Origin: Nitrospira sp.
GTDB taxonomy: Bacteria; Nitrospirota; Nitrospiria; Nitrospirales; Nitrospiraceae
Direction: 5' to 3'
Assembly: GCA_030123605.1 (NCBI GenBank)
Contig: CP126123.1
Location: 62,001 to 126,000, forward strand
DNA length: 64,000 nt
Positions 46,131 to 52,829 of this stretch are shown here, piece by piece. Made by a program: the position numbers and the translations under genes. Each line of letters begins with the position of its first letter. Position 1 is the stretch's first letter. The notes under the pieces are model-generated. The model saw nothing but the letters and a program-made list of their open reading frames with translations. It did no database searches and was not told the origin of the DNA.

Positions 46131-46500
46131 TGTACGTAATATCTACGGCCCACACATGATTCGGCCGGGTGATCGTCAGCTGGCGCAGCAGATAGGGATA
46201 GATCCGATGGGCGGGATGCCGCTGGCTGGTCCGCGGCATGCGATAGATCGCCGTAATCCCCATCCGCCGCATCAGGGTGGCCACCTGCCGCCGCCCCACA
46301 GCGTGCCCCTCTTGCCCTAACAGATCGCGCAGCATCCGCGCGCCGGCGAACGGATACTGCAGATGCAGCTCATCGATCCGGCGCATCAGGGCCAGCGCCG
46401 TGTCGGAGACCGGCCTCGGCTGATAGTAGGCCGTCGACCGGGCCAGCTTCAGCAGCTGGCATTGTCGCGCCACCGGTAACGTGTGAGTCCGGTCGATCAT
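46131..46500 (-). pseudogene. IS-3 orfB, 5' exon (N-terminal transposase part)
   Basis: 123 codons plus one base from ATG 46500, overlapping the orfA stop (ATGA). Contains the HTH_21 region (LLKLARSTAYYQPRP), MRRMGITAIYRMPRTS and the first catalytic Asp (HVWAVDITY). It stops being coding exactly at the intron boundary; the next codon (Ile) would be completed by the 3' exon at 42590. Confidence 0.85.
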
Positions 46501-46718
46501 CGCTTTGCGCTCAGCAAGCCCGCCTTGCTGAGCGCCCCTTCTAAAAAATCATTCTCGAGCGTCTGTACCGCTCCCGATTTCTTGGACACGGTTGTAGCTA
46601 TATTGGCCCCGACCTGTGGGGCGCAATGTTCGGCGATCGTCGCTTCTCGGCCCACGGTGTGCGTCGGTTTTGGAGGGCCACCTCACCAGAAGCCCCCGAG
46701 CCTCGACGATCGACCTCG

Positions 46719-47615
46719 TCATGCGGCCTCCGGCGTGGCGAGCAGGTCTCGACGGACTTGTGCCGGTGAGCGGAACCCCTGCCGTTCGACCAACCACTGC
46801 TCATTATAGAGACGCAACCAGTGGAGGAGCGCCTGGCGGAGCTCCTCTACGGTCTGAAACGTGCGCACCCACAAGAGCTGCTCTTTGAGCGTCCGAATAA
46901 ACCGCTCCGCCCCGCCGTTGCCTTCTGGGGCGCGCACAAACGCCGGACTCGACGTAATGCCCAGAAATCGAAGTTCCGTCTGGAACTCGTCGCTCATATA
47001 CTGACGGCCATGATCATGCCGCACCTGCACGCCCGTGGCGATGCCCGCAGCGACGGCCCCGAACTGCTGGCGCACCCCTTGGCGAATCGGCTCCAAGGCC
47101 TCGAACCGCGTGGCCCGCTTCGCCGCATGGATGCCGCTCCCTTCGAGCGTACAATGCTCCACCCCGACGAAGACCGTGACGGCCCCGGCCTCTACCGTCA
47201 CCGTGCTGGTGGCATCGGTGCCCCACATCTGATTCGGGCGCTCGGTGGTGATCGTGCCATCGTGGCCCCGCGGCCCCACGACGCGCGGCACCCGGCTGGG
47301 GGCCAAGAGGTTGGCTTGCCGCCTGAGCCGCAGCACACGGGGTTTCGAGGTGCGAATCCCTCGCGCCCGTAGCCGCGCCCAGACTTTGCGATGGCCTTCC
47401 CCGAGAAACGGTGAGGTGACCAGCACCTGCCGGATATACTCGGTCAAGACTGTGTCGGGGGACAAGGTCTTGGGGCCACGCTTGCTGGGCGTGGCTGGAG
47501 GCGTCTTGGCACGGGGGCACTGCTGATCGCACGTTGACCGGCTCAGGCCCCATTCCTGACAGACCCGGACCACACCATACGGACGCTGCGTGGAAGGCGA
47601 CGGGGTGTGGCTCAT
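46719..47615 (-). CDS. IS-2 orfB transposase
   Basis: The product has 298 residues from ATG 47615, whose start overlaps the orfA stop; a longer frame reads orfA out of frame. A basic N-terminal region (GHRKVWARLRARGIRTSKPR) is followed by an rve-type integrase core with Asp in MWGTDATSTV, Asp in VRHDHGRQYMS and Glu in PEGNGGAERFIRTLKEQ. The C-terminal RLYNEQWLVERQGFRSPAQV is family-typical. Complete, so IS-2 may be functional. Confidence 0.9.
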   Translation of the reverse strand: MSHTPSPSTQRPYGVVRVCQEWGLSRSTCDQQCPRAKTPPATPSKRGPKTLSPDTVLTEYIRQVLVTSPFLGEGHRKVWARLRARGIRTSKPRVLRLRRQANLLAPSRVPRVVGPRGHDGTITTERPNQMWGTDATSTVTVEAGAVTVFVGVEHCTLEGSGIHAAKRATRFEALEPIRQGVRQQFGAVAAGIATGVQVRHDHGRQYMSDEFQTELRFLGITSSPAFVRAPEGNGGAERFIRTLKEQLLWVRTFQTVEELRQALLHWLRLYNEQWLVERQGFRSPAQVRRDLLATPEAA

Positions 47616-47935
47616 CGCGTCGACCTCCCGGTAGCTAAAGGGGCGCCACCTCGCAACCGTTGAACCGCTTCCCGCGACAGTTCCAGCCGCATCGTCAACT
47701 CTCCGACTAAGGCCTTCAGCCGCACGAGTTCGTCGTCGCGGCCATCGGCAGCCTGACTCTTCAAGGCCGCTTGGCCACTCGTGACGAACTGGTCCCGCCA
47801 CTCCGACAGTTTCGCCGCCGTGATGCCCGCGTCACGCGAGACCAGATCCAGGTCGTCACCACGCAGGACGCGGAGCACGACCGCCATCTTCTTCCGCGAG
47901 GAACACCGGCCTCGCTCCGTCTTGAATTTCGCCAT
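47612..47935 (-). CDS. IS-2 orfA
   Basis: The product has 107 residues from ATG 47935, behind GGAGG. Helix-turn-helix transposase accessory protein (MAVVLRVLRGDDLDLVSRDA, GITAAKLSEWRDQF) with a leucine-patterned C-terminal part (RLKALVGELTMRLELSREAV). It is the only complete orfA of this element in the window; the copies at 41808 and 57332 are cut at residue 85. Confidence 0.9.
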   Translation of the reverse strand: MAKFKTERGRCSSRKKMAVVLRVLRGDDLDLVSRDAGITAAKLSEWRDQFVTSGQAALKSQAADGRDDELVRLKALVGELTMRLELSREAVQRLRGGAPLATGRSTR

Positions 47936-48000
47936 AAACACCTCCATTCAGCAGGGGGCAGTATGCCCCAATGGTGTGTCCAAGGAAATCGTGGAGCGGA

Positions 48001-48290
48001 GGACCGTGTATTACACGGATGCCTTTCGCGGCTATCAATCGTTGCGGCGTTATGGCAAACATCATACGGTCAATCACAGCAAGAGTCTTGTCGATCGTCG
48101 GACCAAGAACCACATCAATGGGATTGAAGGCTTCTGGTCATTTGCCAAACACATTCTCTACAATTACCGAGGGGTCTCGAAATATCACTTCCCGATGTAT
48201 CTGAAGGAAATTGAGTATCGCTTCAACCACCGCAAAGAAAACCTCTTCAAACTCTTCTTGCGGTGCTTCTTTGGTTACGTTTCGCCCTAA
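48001..48290 (+). pseudogene. IS1595-family transposase, C-terminal fragment
   Basis: About 96 codons read VYYTDAFRGYQSLRRYGKHH, then VDRRTKNHINGIEGFWSFAK and KYHFPMYLKEIEYRFNHRKE, the C-terminal half of an ISXO2/IS1595-type DDE transposase (Asp of YTDAFRGY, and NGIEGFWS). The N-terminal half is absent, having been replaced by IS-2 sequence. Confidence 0.8.
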
Positions 48291-48351
48291 TTACCAAACT
48301 AAATGAGGGGAGTTCCATCGATAAAGCGTCCAAAGGGGCTTGTTGGGAGGT

Positions 48352-48963
48352 CTAAGAACGGAAGATCTGAACCAGAACTCCTGTGCGGGTTGTGGAATTT
48401 GTTTTCCGCATGATGTGTTTAATATGTTCCTTGACGGTCTGTTCGGTGATTTTGAGGGCGTTTGCAATTTCCTTATTGGTCCAACCCTTAGCAAGGTTTT
48501 CGACCACCGATTGTTCTCTGTTCGTAAGCTGAAACCGTTCTTTGGCCTGATCCGTATTAAGCTGTTGGCGACGCCCGAGTTCTTCCAAGGTCACAACCAG
48601 TCGGGCATGTTGTATTCCGCTTCGGTCAGGAAGGCCAAAGCCGCGAAGGAGCACGGGTTGATTTGGATTCCCTGCAACCCGCTTGATCTCGAATTGTTCC
48701 CAATCTTTAGCTTCGGTGCGAACTTGCAGGGCCTTTATGATTTCAGCACAAAGTTCGGTAAGGGCTGAGGGGAGTACTCCTTGGGCAGCTTTTGCGGGTT
48801 TTCCACCGTTTTCCGCCATATTGATGAGCTTGGACAGTTCAGTAGCTTGGCGATTCATGTGTAAAAGTTGCATCGAAGAAGACAGAACAACGATTCCTGA
48901 GCCTGTACGTTGGTCGGCCAGGTTATCTACCGGTTCCTGAGAGTTGATTGCGCTTTGAGTCAC
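48352..48963 (-). CDS. LuxR-type transcriptional regulator
   Basis: The product has 203 residues from GTG 48963, with GGGGAG at good spacing; a TTG five codons upstream is an alternative start. The N-terminal part (GSGIVVLSSSMQLLHMNRQA) resembles a small PAS-like sensing domain rather than a phospho-receiver, as no receiver Asp motif is present. Residues ~144-203 form a GerE/LuxR helix-turn-helix (LTNREQSVVENLAKGWTNKE, then NALKITEQTVKEHIKHIMRK). The gene diverges from the exopolysaccharide cluster, shares its composition, and is the obvious candidate regulator. The signal is unknown. Confidence 0.88.
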   Translation of the reverse strand: MTQSAINSQEPVDNLADQRTGSGIVVLSSSMQLLHMNRQATELSKLINMAENGGKPAKAAQGVLPSALTELCAEIIKALQVRTEAKDWEQFEIKRVAGNPNQPVLLRGFGLPDRSGIQHARLVVTLEELGRRQQLNTDQAKERFQLTNREQSVVENLAKGWTNKEIANALKITEQTVKEHIKHIMRKTNSTTRTGVLVQIFRS

Positions 48964-49357
48964 GACATTACTCCCCAAGGTCCTTGACCTCGCTAGACAA
49001 TTGGACTAATTCTGATATCCTGAAGCGTGATGATTCTACTAGTAATGCTACATAATACTTTTGAGGGAGTCAAATAATACTTTTGCTGGAAATATTCCTG
49101 CATCGTTGGTATTGTCCGGTCAGTCCCTTGCTTCTATACTCGGTACAAAGAAAATCAAATTAAGATGTTGATCCTAACAGACATCAGCTCCTCCCAGATT
49201 CCATCCCATTTGATTGGTTAAGAGAGCATATCACCATAAAATTCGCCGAGGCTTTTCATGTAAGGCAATGAATAGCCTGGATTTTTTTAACAATTGGTAT
49301 CTGTTAATGTTCCATCTCATTGAGCAAGTGAATTTATTGCATGAGTAAAGGAGTCCA
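48964..49357. promoter_or_regulatory. AT-rich divergent spacer, probable promoter region of the EPS cluster
   Basis: 394 bp without a gene, visibly AT-richer than the rest of the window, between the LuxR-type gene and the PilZ-like gene. It must contain promoters for both. I cannot assign -35/-10 or -24/-12 boxes with confidence. A Shine-Dalgarno AAAGGAG sits at 49347-49353. Confidence 0.5.
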
Positions 49358-49363
49358 GTGGTG

Positions 49364-49762
49364 ATGCATGACTTTCGTTCTGGAAGTAATTCTTTAGCCC
49401 GACAAGAACAAGAATGGGGTTGGCCCATTGTCCCAACCCAGCAGAATCATGCCGAAAGAATGGCGCTTCTTCGACCTATTCCATATGAACTATCTATTCC
49501 TAATGGCGAGGCATCGGCTAGAGTGATTCATGGTCGAGCATTATCATTGAATATCAGTAGTGGAGGGATGCTGGTGCTGATGGATCAGGTGCCATTACTT
49601 GATCAAGTGATGAAGGTGCATGTGCCGACCCCTGTCGCGCTCGCTGAAACTCCAACTTTGGCGGAGGTTCGGTGGACGAGAAAATTGCCGTTTTCCCCAC
49701 CTGCGAGCGATAAGTTTTACTTTGTCGGGCTCAAATTTCTATTCTCAATGGGGGACAGGTAG
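49364..49762 (+). CDS. PilZ-like domain protein
   Basis: The product has 132 residues from ATG 49364 (two in-frame GTGs directly upstream are alternatives), behind AAAGGAG. Residues ~35-125 have PilZ character: an Arg-containing entry (ERMALLRPIPYEL), the (D/N)-x-S-x-x-G motif in ALSLNISSGGMLV, and the closing strands (AEVRWTRKL, YFVGLKFLF). PilZ domains bind cyclic di-GMP. The entry Args are spaced R-x4-R rather than the usual R-x3-R, so binding is uncertain. As the first gene before the export genes it could link c-di-GMP to polysaccharide output. Confidence 0.65.
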   Translation: MHDFRSGSNSLARQEQEWGWPIVPTQQNHAERMALLRPIPYELSIPNGEASARVIHGRALSLNISSGGMLVLMDQVPLLDQVMKVHVPTPVALAETPTLAEVRWTRKLPFSPPASDKFYFVGLKFLFSMGDR

Positions 49763-49815
49763 TTGCAAATGTTAATTGAAAGTGGCTCGTTCGAATTTCT
49801 TCAGGAGAATAAGTC

Positions 49816-50520
49816 ATGAATGCAAAAGTGTTAATTTCTTGTGGGAGCATTATTATTGTCAGTTTGACGAACGCAGTGTTTGCAGGTCAATTGGACCAGA
49901 TGCCCAGATTGACCTTGGTGGCCGGATCGCCCTCAGGGACAAGCCCCTCCGGTACGAGGCATGGAATAGAGGGAGCAGAAAAATCTTCTCTTACGGTAAC
50001 GCCAGATTACATTATGGGTCCAGAAGATGTTCTGGAAATTACGGTGTGGAAAAACGCAGACCTTTCCAAGCAAGTTCAGGTTCGGCCTGATGGAAGAATC
50101 TCTTTGCCGCTGATTGGTGATGTATCGGCAGTCGGACGGACTGCCGCGCAGTTAACCGAAGAAATTTCGGCACGGCTGAAATCCTATATGGAAAATCCAA
50201 CAGTTTCGATTCTGGTTCGTGAGGTGAACAGCTATCAAATTTATGTTCTTGGCGAGGTAAATGCGCCGGGTAAATATCCACTCAAAAGCAAAACCACTTT
50301 ACTGCAGGCAATTACGATTGCGCATGGTTTTACACAAGTGGCTGCACGCAATAAGATTGTAGTCTTTCGATTTGGGAAAGATGGTGAAGGATTAAATAAG
50401 ATTAAGGCAAGTTATGACGATATTGTCCTAAGGGATGGCTCTGATCAAAACATAGAATTGAAACCAGGAGATCAAATTGTCGTGCCTTCTGAAACTATGG
50501 TGGTGTTGCCCTCGAGGTAA
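49816..50520 (+). CDS. Polysaccharide export protein (Wza-like), first copy
   Basis: The product has 234 residues from ATG 49816, with AGGAG 10 bp upstream. The signal peptide ends at VFA (residue ~23) without a lipobox. The Poly_export domain begins YIMGPEDVLEITVWKNADLS with RPDGRISLPLIGDV. One SLBB domain follows (YQIYVLGEVNAPGKYPLKSK, LLQAITIAHGFT). It forms or contributes to the outer-membrane/periplasmic channel for exopolysaccharide. The protein is shorter than E. coli Wza and lacks the C-terminal outer-membrane helix. A paralogue follows immediately. Confidence 0.92.
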   Translation: MNAKVLISCGSIIIVSLTNAVFAGQLDQMPRLTLVAGSPSGTSPSGTRHGIEGAEKSSLTVTPDYIMGPEDVLEITVWKNADLSKQVQVRPDGRISLPLIGDVSAVGRTAAQLTEEISARLKSYMENPTVSILVREVNSYQIYVLGEVNAPGKYPLKSKTTLLQAITIAHGFTQVAARNKIVVFRFGKDGEGLNKIKASYDDIVLRDGSDQNIELKPGDQIVVPSETMVVLPSR

Positions 50521-50581
50521 AGACCATTAGTATGATTTGGCCTACGACGTCCGTAGAAGAGAACTAAAAGGAGTTTGGAAA

Positions 50582-51205
50582 TTGAAAACTTTCGGTTGCA
50601 GAAGGTTGCAAGGGAGGGTATGTATTGCTCTTAGTGTTCTTCTGGCCCTTTCAGGATGCTGGATGGGCAATGAACAAGTGGATTTTAATGTTACCTATAT
50701 CCCTCCGAATGAATTTTTGCTAGGACCAGAGGATATCGTGGTTGTAAATGTGTGGCGAAATCAAGAGTTATCGCGGGAAGTGATCATTCGCCCTGATGGG
50801 AAAATTTCAATGCCGTTGATTGGTGATGTGCAGGCTGCAGGAATGACGGCTAATGTCCTGGCTAAGAGAATTGCTGATGGGTTGGCAGAATTTATGTCGA
50901 ACCCAACTGTGTCGGTGCAAGTCAAAGAGGTGAATAGTTACTATGTCTATGTGTTGGGGGAAGTTTCAAAGCCAGGGAAGGTACCACTAAAGTCCTACGC
51001 GACCGTTTTACAAGGTATTTCATTAGCTGGGGGTTTTACGACATTTGCTTCCCGGAACAAGATTCATGTGCTGCGGGTCGTCCCGAATGGTCAGGGTCAA
51101 CCAAAGCAGATTCAGATTCCTGTTCCCTATGAAGATATTATTCAAGGCAAAAATTCGGAGGGAAATTTCTTCCTCAAGGCTGGTGATGTCATTGTTGTGC
51201 CGTGA
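50582..51205 (+). CDS. Polysaccharide export lipoprotein (Wza-like), second copy
   Basis: The product has 207 residues from TTG 50582, chosen because AAAAGGAG (50566-50573) is correctly spaced and a lipoprotein signal follows (VCIALSVLLALSGC, lipidation Cys27). The Poly_export domain (FLLGPEDIVVVNVWRNQELS, RPDGKISMPLIGDV) and SLBB domain (YYVYVLGEVSKPGKVPLKSY) closely parallel the preceding protein, so the two arose by tandem duplication. The lipid anchor here and its absence in the first copy suggest different placements in the export complex. Overlaps the next gene by 20 bp. Confidence 0.92.
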   Translation: MKTFGCRRLQGRVCIALSVLLALSGCWMGNEQVDFNVTYIPPNEFLLGPEDIVVVNVWRNQELSREVIIRPDGKISMPLIGDVQAAGMTANVLAKRIADGLAEFMSNPTVSVQVKEVNSYYVYVLGEVSKPGKVPLKSYATVLQGISLAGGFTTFASRNKIHVLRVVPNGQGQPKQIQIPVPYEDIIQGKNSEGNFFLKAGDVIVVP

Positions 51206-52829
51206 CCAGTTCTTGAAGGTTTATCGAGTTAGTTTCTGGATTTCGGCACTGGTTGTTGTGTCGTGGGGGGGGGCAACCGTCTCTGTTGCTCAGCAGCTTC
51301 GTCTTGTTCCATCTATTTCAATTATGGAACAATATGACAGCAACGTTTTTTTTGCTCCCAAATCACAACTCACTGCCGGAACAAAAGCAGACGACCTCAT
51401 CACGACATTTACTCCTCAATTGAACTTGTCTCAAGGCAATATGCTTGTGAAGACAAATCTGTCAGCGGGAGCGGTCATTCAAAAATTTGCGCATAACTCA
51501 GGACTTGATAACGTGGGGCTTTTTGCAAGTACAGGTGTGGACTTGACCGAGGTGGTACATCGTCTTCTGCCACGGATGACGGCATTTCGCCTGCTAGGCA
51601 CCTATCGATATTCGCCGTCGACTTCAGCCTTTGGTGCAAATGGACTAGGAGGTGGCGGTTTCGGTGGTGGAGGGTTTGGCGGCCTTGGTGGTGGTTTCGG
51701 GGGGGGAGGCTTCGGAGGGTTCGGGAGCGGTGGCATTGGCGTCGCAGGACCTGTTGACTCGGGACAGATCACCCAGCGTATTAGAAGCTCCATGTACAGC
51801 GTAGGATTTGCCAATTCATACGCGCTTTCACCGACTACAGACTTTCAGACCACCTATATTTATACACAAATGAGTTTTGGAGGATCTCTTACTCCGGTCA
51901 CATCTTCTTCTGGTCAGACGGGAAATACGGTATTCGATACTACCGCACATTCAATCAGTGCTGGTCCTACAGCGAGGCTCTCAGCTGCAGATATGTTGAA
52001 TGTTAGGTATACATACAATCACACGTCTCAAGCGCAGTTTGGAAACTTTGCCACGCACAATGCAGCCCTCGCCTGGGGAAGGATCTGGACGCGAGAATTG
52101 AGTTCAACAATCAACGGTGGAGCGGCACTTATCGAGCCTGTTCCCGATTCGAGTGTTTCGGGAGGTCAGGGCAGAAGGCCGGCGGCGTTGATCCCAACGG
52201 GTGGATTTTCTGTGAGCTATGCGTCCGGGTCATCTTTCCTCAGAAAGATTGGCAGTGAAATTAAGGATGCTACCGGTTCGCAGGGAGGGGTTGGATTAAC
52301 TGGTGGAGGCTTTCTTCCGGTTATGTCCGGGATGAATATTCCAGGAGGGATTGCCGCATCAGGTTCATATCGTGCAACGCTTATGTATAATTTGGGGGTA
52401 TATCCCAGTTTTGTTCAGTCAGCCGGACCTATTTATAGCCATGTGGTCAGTTTAGGGGGGGCTGCCGGCATTACCGATCGATTGACCGGACAAGCACTTC
52501 TCAATTTTTCGCATAGTAGTTTTACGAGCCAGAATATCGGTACGACATTCAACAGTTACGGCACTACGGTTATGCTTAACTACCTCATCACCCCTGCATT
52601 GACTGCAATGATCAGTCATCGATGGCTAATGTTCGACAATCAGGTGAATACTGCCGGCGTGGGAGACTTGAGTTTTTCCAAGCATGTCGTCCTCATCGGG
52701 TTTACTTATGCGTATGCACCGCGCGGTGATTTTTTTAGGTCTGGCTCTTTTTGGGAAAGTCCATCTGGAGGATCGTCTTCGACAACCGGAAAATCTGAAC
52801 TAGGAGGAGGGGGCGATACAAAAAAATGA
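51186..52829 (+). CDS. Outer-membrane beta-barrel protein of exosortase-type EPS locus
   Basis: The product has 547 residues from ATG 51186, with AAGG upstream. A longer frame overlaps the previous gene out of frame. The signal peptide (WISALVVVSWGGATVSVAQ) is followed by LVPSISIMEQYDSNVFFAPK, the kind of opening seen in TIGR03016-type PEP-CTERM-system outer-membrane proteins. Many alternating beta strands follow. An exceptional Gly/Phe-rich insertion lies at about residues 151-191 (repeats of GGGFGG). Probably the outer-membrane partner for polymer export. The stop overlaps the next start by 4 bp. Confidence 0.8.
   Translation: MSLLCRDQFLKVYRVSFWISALVVVSWGGATVSVAQQLRLVPSISIMEQYDSNVFFAPKSQLTAGTKADDLITTFTPQLNLSQGNMLVKTNLSAGAVIQKFAHNSGLDNVGLFASTGVDLTEVVHRLLPRMTAFRLLGTYRYSPSTSAFGANGLGGGGFGGGGFGGLGGGFGGGGFGGFGSGGIGVAGPVDSGQITQRIRSSMYSVGFANSYALSPTTDFQTTYIYTQMSFGGSLTPVTSSSGQTGNTVFDTTAHSISAGPTARLSAADMLNVRYTYNHTSQAQFGNFATHNAALAWGRIWTRELSSTINGGAALIEPVPDSSVSGGQGRRPAALIPTGGFSVSYASGSSFLRKIGSEIKDATGSQGGVGLTGGGFLPVMSGMNIPGGIAASGSYRATLMYNLGVYPSFVQSAGPIYSHVVSLGGAAGITDRLTGQALLNFSHSSFTSQNIGTTFNSYGTTVMLNYLITPALTAMISHRWLMFDNQVNTAGVGDLSFSKHVVLIGFTYAYAPRGDFFRSGSFWESPSGGSSSTTGKSELGGGGDTKK

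Larger units (their letters stand above)
42066..46567 (-). mobile_element. IS-3: IS3-family element interrupted by a group II intron
   Basis: The outer element of the nest. Its 3' end (TGAGGTGGCTCTGG on the plus strand) starts at 42066. orfB is split into 46500-46131 and 42590-42130. Only the last ~24 codons of orfA remain (46567-46497; LENDFLEGALSKAGLLSAKR then TGA overlapping the orfB ATG) because IS-2 sits next to it. Partial copies of IS-3 are at 57590-57940 and 62208-62732. Confidence 0.85.
46568..48000 (-). mobile_element. IS-2: full copy, IS3-like element
   Basis: About 1.43 kb. Ends match as inverted repeats: plus-strand left CCGCTCCCGATTTCTTGGAC, right (complement) CCGCTCCACGATTTCCTTGG. 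No clear target duplication is seen. orfA and orfB lie on the minus strand with an ATGA overlap. It abuts the orfA remnant of IS-3 on one side and an IS1595-type fragment on the other. Two truncated copies are at 41739 and 57263. Confidence 0.85.

Noticed and set aside
40794-48300. Interpretation of island 1 as a defence island or toxin-antitoxin locus
   Set aside because: All coherent frames there are transposases, their fragments or the intron reverse transcriptase. I saw no nuclease, restriction or toxin genes, and the reverse transcriptase sits next to a standard intron domain V, so it is not a retron or DGR.
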